From positions 1 to 64,000 of the forward strand of contig NCGF01000002.1 in the NCBI GenBank assembly GCA_002281485.1: a stretch of DNA of 64,000 nucleotides, written 5' to 3'. The stretch comes from Sphingomonas sp. 28-66-16 (GTDB taxonomy: Bacteria; Pseudomonadota; Alphaproteobacteria; Sphingomonadales; Sphingomonadaceae). The position numbers and the translations under genes were made by a program. Below are positions 17,836 through 26,031 of this stretch, in pieces. Numbering within the stretch: position 1 is the first letter of the stretch; the number at the start of each line of letters is the position of its first letter. The notes below the pieces were generated by a model. The model was not told the origin of the DNA. It made no database searches and saw only the letters and a list, made by a program, of their open reading frames with translations.

Positions 17836-18951
17836 GTGAAAAATCTCAAGATCCTCATCATCGGCGGCGGCATCGGCGGCCTGACATCGGCGATCGCGCT
17901 GGGTCGGGCAGGATTTTCGGTCGATATCGTCGAGAAGGACCCCGACTGGGCGGTCTATGGCGTCGGCATCATCCAGCAGTCGAATGTCATTCGCGCGATG
18001 ACCGAACTCGGCATCCTCGACGACTATCTGCACGCCGGTTTCGGGTTCGACACGGTCGAAATATACACGCCGACGGGTAGCCGCGTCGCGACGGTGCCGT
18101 CGCCGCGGCTGACCGAAGGCTATCCCGCGAATGTCGGGATCAGCCGCCGCGCGCTGCACACGGTGTTGGGGGACCGGGCGATCGCTGCCGGCGCGTCGGT
18201 GCGGCTGGGGGTCACCGCGACGCGGCTCGACGATGACGGCGACGGCGTCGACGTGACCTTTTCGGACGACAGCGCCGGTCGCTACGACATCGTCATCGGT
18301 GCCGATGGCCTATATTCGCAAGTCCGTGGCCTGATCCTGGCCGATGCCCCGGCCCCTGAATTCGTCGGTCAGGGCGTGTGGCGCTACAATTTCGCGCGGC
18401 CCGACGATGTCGTTGCCTTGTGTGCCTACGACGGTGCGCTCGGCGTCGGGCTCGTGCCGCTATCGAACGAGCTGATGTATATGTACGTCACGACGCCGGA
18501 GCCGGACAACCCGCGCTACCCGCGCGAAGGGCTGGCGGCGGTCCTGCGCGACAAATTGGTCGGCCAGCCGCCACGGATCGCCGCGCTGATCGACGAGATC
18601 ACCGACGACGACGCGGTAGTCTACAAGCCGCTCGAATGCATCCTTGTCGAAGGCGACTGGCACAAGGGGCGGATCGTCCTGATCGGCGATGCAGTGCACG
18701 CCTCGACCCCGCATCTTGGCCAGGGGGCCGGGATGGCGATCGAGGACAGCCTGGTGCTGTGCGACGAGCTGGTCCGGCAGGAGACGCCCGAGGCCGCCTT
18801 CGCGGCGTTTCGGGCGCGACGCTTCGATCGCTGCAAATATATCGTCGACTCGTCGAAAGCGATCAGCTTCGGCCAGACCGGGCAGGGGCCGCGAGTCGAT
18901 CAGGCGCGCGCGACGCACGAAATGTTCGCCGTCGTGGCCCAGCCGATCTGA
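17836..18951 (+). CDS. FAD-dependent aromatic-ring monooxygenase
   Basis: A single-component flavoprotein hydroxylase of the PHBH/salicylate hydroxylase class, which uses NAD(P)H and oxygen to hydroxylate an aromatic or heteroaromatic ring. The 371-residue protein has the dinucleotide fold GGGIGG near residue 10, the DG motif in YDIVIGADGLYSQVR near residue 155, and the GD motif GDAVHASTPHLGQGAG near residue 285. The GTG start has GGGGCGGA upstream and begins MKNLKILIIGG; the frame stays open 21 codons earlier. It leads the rightward run of catabolic genes. The substrate is not predictable; 6-hydroxynicotinate- or dihydroxypyridine-type hydroxylases belong to the same family. Confidence 0.92.
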   Translation: MKNLKILIIGGGIGGLTSAIALGRAGFSVDIVEKDPDWAVYGVGIIQQSNVIRAMTELGILDDYLHAGFGFDTVEIYTPTGSRVATVPSPRLTEGYPANVGISRRALHTVLGDRAIAAGASVRLGVTATRLDDDGDGVDVTFSDDSAGRYDIVIGADGLYSQVRGLILADAPAPEFVGQGVWRYNFARPDDVVALCAYDGALGVGLVPLSNELMYMYVTTPEPDNPRYPREGLAAVLRDKLVGQPPRIAALIDEITDDDAVVYKPLECILVEGDWHKGRIVLIGDAVHASTPHLGQGAGMAIEDSLVLCDELVRQETPEAAFAAFRARRFDRCKYIVDSSKAISFGQTGQGPRVDQARATHEMFAVVAQPI

Positions 18952-18954
18952 GCC

Positions 18955-19392
18955 GTGCGAGTGACCGCCCTCACGCTCGTTCAGGCCGTGACGATCGTCA
19001 CGGCAACCCTCGCCGAGGGCAAGGCGCGCGGGTTCGCGCCGCTCTGCGCGGTGGTGCTCGATGGCGGGGGGCACGCGCTTGCGTTGCTGCGCGACGAGCG
19101 GGCGTCGATCGCGCGTCCCGACATTGCGATCGCGAAGGCCGCCGGTTGCCTTGGCATGGGGTTTGGCGGGCGTGAACTCGCCAAGCGCGCACAGACCGTG
19201 CCGCAATTCTTCGTCGCGCTGGCACCGATATTTCCGAAAGGCATCGTGCCGGTGCCGGGCGGCGTGCTGATCCGCGATTCGGCCGGCGGCCTGCTCGGGG
19301 CGGTCGGGGTCAGCGGCGACACCTCGGACAATGACGAGATCTGCGCACTGGCGGGGATCGCCGCGACTGGGCTGACGGGAGATGCCGGGTGA
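18955..19392 (+). CDS. GlcG/HbpS-family protein
   Basis: A compact 145-residue protein with the family pattern CAVVLDGGGHALALLRDE near residue 32, followed by KAAGCLGMG and a C-terminal GGVLIRDSAGGLLGAVGVSGDTSDND. GlcG/HbpS proteins occur in many aromatic and glycolate catabolic operons; some bind haem or cobalamin, but the role in catabolism is unsettled. The start is one of two nearby GTG codons (18955 or 18961), within 10 bases of the monooxygenase stop. Its end overlaps the amidohydrolase start by GTGA, so translation is probably coupled. Confidence 0.85.
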   Translation: MRVTALTLVQAVTIVTATLAEGKARGFAPLCAVVLDGGGHALALLRDERASIARPDIAIAKAAGCLGMGFGGRELAKRAQTVPQFFVALAPIFPKGIVPVPGGVLIRDSAGGLLGAVGVSGDTSDNDEICALAGIAATGLTGDAG

Positions 19393-20627
19393 CGGGCCGC
19401 ACGCTTTTCACCAACGTCCAGATCTTCGACGGCAGCGGCAGCCCCCGCTTTCCCGGCGAGGTGCTGGTGGCGGGCGACCGTATCGCGGCGGTGGCGACCG
19501 GCGACGAGCGCCTTGACCGCAGCGGCGCGACGCTGATCGACGGCGCCGGCGCGACGCTGATGCCCGGCATGGTTGAAGCGCATGCCCATCTGACCTGGCC
19601 AAGTTCGGTCGAGCGCGTCGTCAACGCGATGACGCTGCCGCCCGAGGAACATCTGCTGGTCACCGCGCAGAACGCCCGGATCACACTCGATCATGGCTTC
19701 ACCAGCGCCTATTCGGCGGGATCGCTCGGCGAACGCTTCGAACCCGCGCTGCGCGACATGATCGATGCCGGGTATCTGCCGGGACCGCGGCTGCGCGCCT
19801 CGGCGCTCGAAAAGGGCGCTGAAGGCGTGATGGGCGTGCCGGCCGGGCATGACCCGACCCATGACCGCAGCATCGACGGCCTGCGCAGCTATGTCGCGCA
19901 GATGAAGGCCAATGGCTGCGACACCATCAAGTTCCTGATGTCGAGCGACGAGGGCTTTGCGCCCGGCGGATCGCAGGTGCTGATGTATTCGGAGGAAGAA
20001 GCCCAGGCGATCGGCGAGGCAGCGCGCGACGCGGATATCTGGCTCGCCTGCCACGCCCAGGCGTCGGAAGCGATCAAGCGTGCGGTGCGGGCGGGCTTCC
20101 GGGCGATCTTCCATTGCACCTATGCCGATGAGGAGGCGCTCGACCTGCTCGAGGAACGGCGCGAGTCGGTGTTCGTCGCGCCCGCGCCGGGCCTGCTGTA
20201 CGCGCGCTGCCACGAGGCGGCGGCATTCGGGATCGGCGCGGCCGAGGCCGAGCGGATGGGGGCGACATCGGGGCTTGCGCTGATGCAGCAGGTGATCCCG
20301 GCGATGCGCAAGCGCGGCATCCGTGTCCTGCCCGGCGGCGATTATGGCTTTCCCTATAACCCGGTCGGCAGGAACGCCCGCGACCTCGATATTTTCGTGA
20401 CGATGTTCGGCTTCTCGCCGGCCGAGGCGCTGGCGGCGGCGACCGGGCAGGGCGGCGCGCTGATGGACATGCCGGTCGGCGACATCCGCGCGGGCAAGCT
20501 TGCCGACATCCTGCTCGTCGACGGCGATCCGACCGCAGACGTCACCCTCTTGCAGCACAAGACCAATCTGCTGGCGATCATGAAGGGCGGCGCCTTTCAC
20601 AAATCACCGGCCCGAACGCTTCAATAA
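19389..20627 (+). CDS. amidohydrolase family protein
   Basis: A metal-dependent hydrolase with a TIM-barrel core. The HxH motif is in MPGMVEAHAHLTW near residue 62, further candidate ligands are in DIWLACHAQASE near residue 220 and IFHCTYADEEAL near 240, and the closing DIRAGKLADILLVDGDP is the small beta domain typical of imidazolonepropionase or prolidase-like amidohydrolases. The 412-residue length is normal. It starts with GTG inside the end of the preceding gene. In the island it could open a ring or cleave an amide of an intermediate. Confidence 0.92.
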   Translation: MTGRTLFTNVQIFDGSGSPRFPGEVLVAGDRIAAVATGDERLDRSGATLIDGAGATLMPGMVEAHAHLTWPSSVERVVNAMTLPPEEHLLVTAQNARITLDHGFTSAYSAGSLGERFEPALRDMIDAGYLPGPRLRASALEKGAEGVMGVPAGHDPTHDRSIDGLRSYVAQMKANGCDTIKFLMSSDEGFAPGGSQVLMYSEEEAQAIGEAARDADIWLACHAQASEAIKRAVRAGFRAIFHCTYADEEALDLLEERRESVFVAPAPGLLYARCHEAAAFGIGAAEAERMGATSGLALMQQVIPAMRKRGIRVLPGGDYGFPYNPVGRNARDLDIFVTMFGFSPAEALAAATGQGGALMDMPVGDIRAGKLADILLVDGDPTADVTLLQHKTNLLAIMKGGAFHKSPARTLQ

Positions 20628-20638
20628 AGGAATCGAGT

Positions 20639-21541
20639 ATGAGCCGTGTGACCGAAATTCGCTATGTCGGCTATGGCGTCCCCGACCTTGCCGCCGAACG
20701 CGATTTCTATGGGGCCAAATGGGGCCTGCGCGAGGTCGCCGAGCGCGACGGCATGGTCTATTTCGCGACCGAGGGGCATGACGAGCTGTACGTCGTCCGC
20801 CTGCGCCAGTCGGACACCAAGCGGATCGATGTGGTCGGCTTTGCCGCCGACACCCGCGCCGATGTCGATGCGTTGCACGACAAGGTGATCGCCGCAGGCT
20901 GCCGGATCGTGTTCGCGCCGCGCGATCTCGACGGGGTGGGCGGCGGCTATGGCTTCCGCTTCTTCACCCCCGACGGGCTGACCTTCGAGATTTCGAGCGA
21001 CGTCGCGCGCGGCGATATGCGCGAGATGAAGCGGTGGGACGCGGTGCCGCAGAAGATCAGCCACATCGTCTTCCATTCTCCCGACCACAAGGCGGCGACG
21101 CAGTTCTTCATCGACGTGCTCGGCTTTCGGCTGAGCGACTGGCTGGGCGACTTCATGTCGTTCCTGCGCTGCAATTCGGCTCATCATCGCATCGCCTTCC
21201 TGCCGGGTCCGCCCTGCCTCAACCATGTCGCCTATGACATGCTCGGCGTCGACGACATGATGCGCGGCATCCACAATCTGAAACAGAAGGATGTCGAGAT
21301 CACCTGGGGCCCGGGACGCCATACCGCCGGCAACAACACCTTCAGCTATTTCGTCACCCCCAATGGCTTTGCGGTCGAATATACCTCCGAACTCGAAGAG
21401 GTCGACGACGCCACCTGGCAGCCGATCGTACATGTGCCCGCGCCCTTGGTCATGGACCAGTGGGGCATCGGCATCGGCGGTCCGCAAACCATGCCGCACG
21501 CCGCGCCCGACGCCGGGTTGTTCCAGGCAGTGGAGGCTTAA
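20639..21541 (+). CDS. VOC-family (type I extradiol-like) dioxygenase
   Basis: A 300-residue protein with two vicinal-oxygen-chelate domains. Candidate metal ligands are in the C-terminal domain: His in KISHIVFHSPDHKAA near residue 140, His in CNSAHHRIAF and LNHVAYDM near 182-197, and Glu in GFAVEYTSELEE near 245. Together these match the 2-His-1-Glu iron site of type I ring-cleaving dioxygenases. AAGGAA precedes the ATG by 5 bases. It follows the amidohydrolase gene by 11 bases and precedes an alpha/beta hydrolase gene, the usual order for meta-cleavage followed by C-C hydrolysis. Confidence 0.88.
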   Translation: MSRVTEIRYVGYGVPDLAAERDFYGAKWGLREVAERDGMVYFATEGHDELYVVRLRQSDTKRIDVVGFAADTRADVDALHDKVIAAGCRIVFAPRDLDGVGGGYGFRFFTPDGLTFEISSDVARGDMREMKRWDAVPQKISHIVFHSPDHKAATQFFIDVLGFRLSDWLGDFMSFLRCNSAHHRIAFLPGPPCLNHVAYDMLGVDDMMRGIHNLKQKDVEITWGPGRHTAGNNTFSYFVTPNGFAVEYTSELEEVDDATWQPIVHVPAPLVMDQWGIGIGGPQTMPHAAPDAGLFQAVEA

Positions 21542-21544
21542 TCG

Positions 21545-22702
21545 ATGGCATTGTTCGAATATTTCCCGAATTATATCTGGAATCTCAGCCTCGCGATCGC
21601 GCTCGAAAGCGGCGGGCGGATCGGCGAGATCGTCGACATGTGCCAGCCGATCAAGGATGCGGCGAACAACGGCACCGATGCCGGCACCGCCGAATTCATG
21701 ACCGAATGGGTCAAGATGGCCGACAAGCTGATCGGGCTCGCCGATGAGGACGAGTCACGCGGGCGCGGCTTTTCGGCCGGGACCAAGTTGCAGCGCGCCG
21801 CGCTCTATCTGCTGACAGCGGAGCGCATGCAGGGCCATGGCCATCCCGGCCGCGCGGCCACCTTCGCCAAGGCGCTCGGCGCGTTCAGCAAGGGCATGGC
21901 GCTGTCGGGGGAGGTCATCGAGCGGGTCGAGATACCGATCGAGGGCGGCACGATGCCCGCGCTGTTCACGCGCGCGCCGGGCGACGGCCCGAAACCCGTG
22001 GTGGTCTATTGCAACGGGCTCGACAGCTGCAAGGAGCTGTTGTTCTGGTCGGGCTTGCCGCGCGAACTGGCGCGGCGCGGCATTTCGACCCTGTGCGTCG
22101 ACCAGCCCGGCACCGGCGAGACGCTGCGGCTGCAGAACATCCCGGCGACGCCGCAAAGCGAGCGCTGGGCGTCGAAGGCGGTCGATTGGCTGGAAACCCA
22201 ACCCGATGTCGATGCGCGCCGGATCGGCATGACGGGTATCTCGCTCGGCGGCCATTATGCGCCACGCGCGGTCGCGTTCGAGCCGCGCTTCGCCAGCGGG
22301 GCGGTGTGGGGCGCCAACCATAATTGGGCGGAGGTCCAGCAGAAGCGGCTGAAGCGCGAGGGCGAGAATCCCGTGCCGCATTATTGGGCGCATGTGATGT
22401 GGGTGTTCGGCGCCAGCGACATGGATGATTTCCATGCCAAGACCAAGGGCATGACGCTCGACGGCGTGATGGACCGGATCAAGGTGCCGTTCCTCGTCAC
22501 CCACGGCGCGAAGGACCGGCAGATCAGCGTCGATTATGCGCATCAAAGCTTCGATCAGCTCGTCAATTCGCCGCGCCGCGAACTCAAGATCTTCACCGCG
22601 CGCGAGGGCGGCGTCGAGCATGTCGGTGCCGACAATATGAGCTTTGGCCGCGACTATATCGCCGACTGGTTCGCCGACACCTTGGGAGGGCATACCGCAT
22701 GA
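21545..22702 (+). CDS. alpha/beta hydrolase with N-terminal helical domain (C-C hydrolase-like)
   Basis: The 385-residue protein has a helical N-terminal part (IWNLSLAIALESGGRIGEIV onward, to about residue 120) and a C-terminal alpha/beta hydrolase domain. The nucleophile is in GMTGISLGGHY, the acid in VTHGAKDRQIS and the catalytic His in GGVEHVGADN. This architecture is that of 2,6-dihydroxypseudooxynicotine hydrolase and FrsA-like enzymes; the former breaks a C-C bond in nicotine degradation. Gene order next to an extradiol-like dioxygenase supports a C-C or ester hydrolase. The actual substrate is unknown. Confidence 0.88.
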   Translation: MALFEYFPNYIWNLSLAIALESGGRIGEIVDMCQPIKDAANNGTDAGTAEFMTEWVKMADKLIGLADEDESRGRGFSAGTKLQRAALYLLTAERMQGHGHPGRAATFAKALGAFSKGMALSGEVIERVEIPIEGGTMPALFTRAPGDGPKPVVVYCNGLDSCKELLFWSGLPRELARRGISTLCVDQPGTGETLRLQNIPATPQSERWASKAVDWLETQPDVDARRIGMTGISLGGHYAPRAVAFEPRFASGAVWGANHNWAEVQQKRLKREGENPVPHYWAHVMWVFGASDMDDFHAKTKGMTLDGVMDRIKVPFLVTHGAKDRQISVDYAHQSFDQLVNSPRRELKIFTAREGGVEHVGADNMSFGRDYIADWFADTLGGHTA

Positions 22703-22815
22703 AAATCGGCAACACCGCCGGGCCCAGCCGGTCCCTTCGAACCATCCCGACCGTTTCGCTCGCCCCGAGACCCCGTTGACCTTCAACGGGGCCGATGCAT
22801 TCCAGGAGACGCCAC

Positions 22816-23595
22816 ATGGCCCGTCGCTTCGTCGATTTATCGATCACGCTCGAAAACGACGTGATCACCGACCCGCCGTTCATGCGGCCCAAGATCACCT
22901 ATCAGCAGCATCATGAGACCATGGCCGAGATGGGCAATTTCTTTCCCGGCGTGACCGCCGAGCAGATCGCGGGCGGCGAGGGGTTTGCCGCCGCCGAAAC
23001 GATCACGCTGACCACGCACAACGGCACGCATCTCGATGCGCCCTGGCATTTCCATCCGACACAGGACGGCGGCGCGCCGGCGCTCACGATCGACGAAGTG
23101 CCGCTCGACTGGTGTTTTCGCCCGGGGGTGAAGCTCGATTTTCGGCATTTCGCGGACGGCTATGTCGCGACTGCCGCCGATGTCGAGGCCGAGCTCGCGC
23201 GGATCGGCCATGATCTTCAGCCGCTCGACATCGTCGTGGTTAATACTGCCGCCGGCAAGGCCGTCGGCGATCCCAACTTCGTCAATATCGGCTGCGGCAT
23301 GGGCTATGAGGCGACGATGTACCTGACCTCGCGCGGCGTCCGCGTCACCGGCACCGATGCGTGGAGCTGGGACGCGCCGTTCAGCTACACCGCCGCCCGG
23401 GTCAGGGAAACCGGCGATACCTCGCTGATCTGGGAAGGGCACAAGGCCGGCCGGGACATCGGCTATTGCCATCTGGAGAAGCTGCACAATCTGGAAGTGC
23501 TGCCCGGCCACGGTTTCACGATCAGCTGCTTTCCCCACAAGATCAAGGGCGCGTCAGCCGGCTGGACGCGCGCGGTCGCCATTTTCGACGAATGA
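22816..23595 (+). CDS. cyclase/kynurenine formamidase-family hydrolase
   Basis: The metal-binding signature HNGTHLDAPWH (HxGTHxDxPxH) appears near residue 70 and places the 259-residue protein in the family of bacterial arylformamidase KynB and isatin hydrolase. These hydrolyse amides or lactam-like rings with Zn or Mn. AGGAG eight bases before the ATG at 22816 decides the start; a frame seven codons longer exists. About 110 bases separate it from the hydrolase gene, with no gene seen between. The stop overlaps the next start by ATGA. Confidence 0.92.
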   Translation: MARRFVDLSITLENDVITDPPFMRPKITYQQHHETMAEMGNFFPGVTAEQIAGGEGFAAAETITLTTHNGTHLDAPWHFHPTQDGGAPALTIDEVPLDWCFRPGVKLDFRHFADGYVATAADVEAELARIGHDLQPLDIVVVNTAAGKAVGDPNFVNIGCGMGYEATMYLTSRGVRVTGTDAWSWDAPFSYTAARVRETGDTSLIWEGHKAGRDIGYCHLEKLHNLEVLPGHGFTISCFPHKIKGASAGWTRAVAIFDE

Positions 23596-24488
23596 CGAAG
23601 CGGATCGTCGTCACGGGGGCGGGCGGCTTCGTCGGGCAGGCCTTGCTGCGCGCGCTCGGGCCCGATCATGATGTTCTCGCGATCGACCACCGGCTGAACG
23701 GTCATGCCGGGCTCGAAGGCGATCTGGGCGATCCGGCCCTGCTCGCGGCGGCCTTTTCCAAGCGCTGCGAGGCGGTCGTCCATCTGGCGACGGTGCCCGG
23801 TGGCGCTGCCGAGGCGGATCCGGCGCGCGCCAAGCAGGTCAATGTCGATGCGGCGATGGCGCTGATCGACGCGGCAGCGCAGGCTGGACGGTGCCCGCGC
23901 TTCGTCTTCGCGAGCAGCATCGCCGTGTTCGGCGATCCACTGCCGCCACTGGTCGATGACGCCACGCCGATCGCACCGACGATGGTCTATGGCGCCCACA
24001 AGGCGATGATGGAGCAATGGATCGCCACGCAAACGCGGCGCGGGGCGATTTCCGGCGTGTCGCTGCGCCTGCCCGGCATCGTCGCGCGACCGCTGGGGCC
24101 ATCGGGGATGAAGTCGGCATTCATCAGCAACCTGTTCCACGCGCTGCATGCGCGCACCCCGATCGTGTTGCCGGTGTCGCCGGGCGCGACATTGTGGCTG
24201 ATGTCGGTAACCCGCTGTGCCGCCAATATCGTCCACGCGCTCGGCATCGAGGCGACCGGCAGCGTCACCCTGCCGGCGCTGCGGAGCGCGATGGGCGATC
24301 TGGTTTCGGCAATCGCCCGGGCGACGGGCTGTGGCCCGGGGCTTGTCGACTATGCTCCCGATGCGGCGATCGAGGCCGTCTTCGGGCGCCAGCCGCCGCT
24401 ATCGACCCCGCGGGCCGACGCGCTCGGTTTTACCGACGACGATGCCATCGACTCGCTGGTGGCGTCGGCGCTCTCCACGCTGGCCTGA
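23592..24488 (+). CDS. NAD-dependent epimerase/dehydratase, DenD (D-erythronate dehydrogenase)-like
   Basis: An extended short-chain dehydrogenase with Rossmann GAGGFVG at residues 9-15 and catalytic YGAHK near residue 137, preceded by FVFASSIAVFG. The stretch TLWLMSVTRCAANIVHAL followed by VTLPALRSAMGDLV strongly resembles D-erythronate dehydrogenase DenD, which oxidises a C2 hydroxyl of a sugar acid. Here it lies in an aromatic-type cluster, so the substrate may be a hydroxy acid intermediate. The start is set by the ATGA overlap with the cyclase gene. 298 residues. Confidence 0.88.
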   Translation: MTKRIVVTGAGGFVGQALLRALGPDHDVLAIDHRLNGHAGLEGDLGDPALLAAAFSKRCEAVVHLATVPGGAAEADPARAKQVNVDAAMALIDAAAQAGRCPRFVFASSIAVFGDPLPPLVDDATPIAPTMVYGAHKAMMEQWIATQTRRGAISGVSLRLPGIVARPLGPSGMKSAFISNLFHALHARTPIVLPVSPGATLWLMSVTRCAANIVHALGIEATGSVTLPALRSAMGDLVSAIARATGCGPGLVDYAPDAAIEAVFGRQPPLSTPRADALGFTDDDAIDSLVASALSTLA

Positions 24489-24500
24489 AAGGACACAGCC

Positions 24501-25445
24501 ATGAAGCTTGCGACATTGAAGAACGGATCACCCGATGGCCGGTTGATCGTGGTATCGCCCGATGGCGGTCATTATGCCGAAGCCCCGGTGGCGACGCTTC
24601 AGGCGGCGATCGAGCGGTGGCATGATGTCCGTGGCGGGCTCACGGCGATTGCCGATTTCCCGTACGCGCTCGATCCGCAGCGACTTGCCGCCCCGCTCCC
24701 GCGCGCCTGGCAATGGCTCGACGGGTCGGCATTTGCGAGCCATGGCGACCTCATGCAGATCGCCTTCGATCTCGCGCCGATCGCGACCGACCGCCCGCTG
24801 ATGTATCAGGGCGTCTCCGACACCTTCTACGGCCCGCATGATGACGTGCCGATGCCCGACGAAGGGCTCGGTATCGATTTCGAGGGCGAATTCGGGGTGA
24901 TCGTCGATGCCGTGCCGATGGGGATTTCGCCCGAAGCGGCGATGGCGCACATCAGGCTGATCGTCCAGATCAACGATTGGTCGCTGCGGACGCTGGCACC
25001 GGTCGAGATGAAGACGGGCTTCGGCTGGATCCAGGCCAAGCCGCCGTGCAGCGTCGCACCCTTTGCGGTGACGCCCGACGAACTCGGCGCTGGCTGGCGC
25101 AACGGTCGCGTCTGTCTCGACCTCGCGGTCGACTGGAACGGCAAACGCTTCGGCAATGCCAATGGCGAACCGATGGCGTTCGGGTTTCACGATCTGGTCG
25201 CCCACGCCGCGCGGACGCGGCATCTCGTGGCGGGGACGATCATCGGGTCGGGCACGATCTCCAATCCCGATTACCGGCAGGTCGGCTCGTCCTGCATCGC
25301 CGAGCGCCGCGCGATCGAAATCGTCGATGACGGCAAGCCGACGACCGCCTTCATGGCGTTCGGCGACAGCGTGCGCATGGAGGCGCGCGCACCGGGCGGC
25401 GGGGTGTTGTTCGGTGCGATCGATCAGAAAGTCGTTCGGGCATGA
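24501..25445 (+). CDS. fumarylacetoacetate hydrolase-family protein
   Basis: A 314-residue FAH-fold enzyme. The metal ligands are visible as E and D in GIDFEGEFGVIVDAVPMG near residue 130 and D in QINDWSLRTL near 160, and the C-terminal GTIIGSGTISNP is the family's conserved loop. FAH-fold enzymes hydrolyse C-C bonds of acylpyruvates or hydrate and decarboxylate meta-cleavage products. AAGGACA precedes the ATG by 6 bases. It is the penultimate gene of the operon and overlaps the cupin gene by ATGA. Confidence 0.93.
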   Translation: MKLATLKNGSPDGRLIVVSPDGGHYAEAPVATLQAAIERWHDVRGGLTAIADFPYALDPQRLAAPLPRAWQWLDGSAFASHGDLMQIAFDLAPIATDRPLMYQGVSDTFYGPHDDVPMPDEGLGIDFEGEFGVIVDAVPMGISPEAAMAHIRLIVQINDWSLRTLAPVEMKTGFGWIQAKPPCSVAPFAVTPDELGAGWRNGRVCLDLAVDWNGKRFGNANGEPMAFGFHDLVAHAARTRHLVAGTIIGSGTISNPDYRQVGSSCIAERRAIEIVDDGKPTTAFMAFGDSVRMEARAPGGGVLFGAIDQKVVRA

Positions 25446-25948
25446 CCGATCGGCTGCCCCAGCGAGCGTTGCGGCCGGTTCAGCGCATCGTGACGGGGCA
25501 TGACGCCGCAGGCCGGTCGATCTTCAAGTCGGAGGATGCGGCATCGCCCAGCATGATCGCGTCGGGCGATGCCACCTTCCTGCTGGTCTGGACGACCGAG
25601 CGCGTTCCCGCCGACAATAATGACGAGACCGATGGCCGCGACCGCGATGCGGGGCTGACGCTCGATCGCGGCTCGGTCATCCGCATCGTCGACATGATGC
25701 CCGGTCGGCAAAGCCCGATGCACCGCACCAACAGCATCGACTATGGCATCGTCCTTGACGGCGAGATCGAGATCGAACTCGATGATGGCGCCACGCGGAC
25801 CGTCCGCCAGGGGGGCGTCATCGTCCAGCGCGGCACCATTCATCTGTGGCGAAACACGACCGACAGGCCGTGCCGGATCGCGTTCGTGCTGATCGAAGCC
25901 GCCGCCTATCGGCATGACGGGCAGCCGCTGCCCGAGATCAAGCCGTGA
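25442..25948 (+). CDS. cupin-domain protein
   Basis: A 168-residue single-cupin protein. The C-terminal half has the two cupin motifs: MHRTNSIDYGIVLDGEIEIE near residue 95 (His plus Glu-type ligands) and GGVIVQRGTIHLWRNTTDRP near residue 125 with the second His. It is the last gene of the catabolic operon, overlapping the FAH-family gene. Such cupins often act as dioxygenases, isomerases or decarboxylases in catabolic clusters; no assignment can be made. Confidence 0.85.
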   Translation: MTDRLPQRALRPVQRIVTGHDAAGRSIFKSEDAASPSMIASGDATFLLVWTTERVPADNNDETDGRDRDAGLTLDRGSVIRIVDMMPGRQSPMHRTNSIDYGIVLDGEIEIELDDGATRTVRQGGVIVQRGTIHLWRNTTDRPCRIAFVLIEAAAYRHDGQPLPEIKP

Positions 25949-25985
25949 TCGTGCGACCGCGGCTGCCGGGGTAGATGCGGGTGGG

Positions 25986-26009
25986 CCGGATCGCGCTTCG
26001 CCGATCCGG
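25986..26009. terminator. hairpin between convergent cupin and sulfatase genes
   Basis: CCGGATCG/CGATCCGG (25986-25993 with 26002-26009) is a perfect 8-bp stem with an 8-base loop in the 83-base gap between two converging genes. The downstream flank is only ATTT, so it is at best a weak bidirectional terminator. Confidence 0.5.
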
Positions 26010-26031
26010 ATTTGCGGTTCATTCGCGTCCG

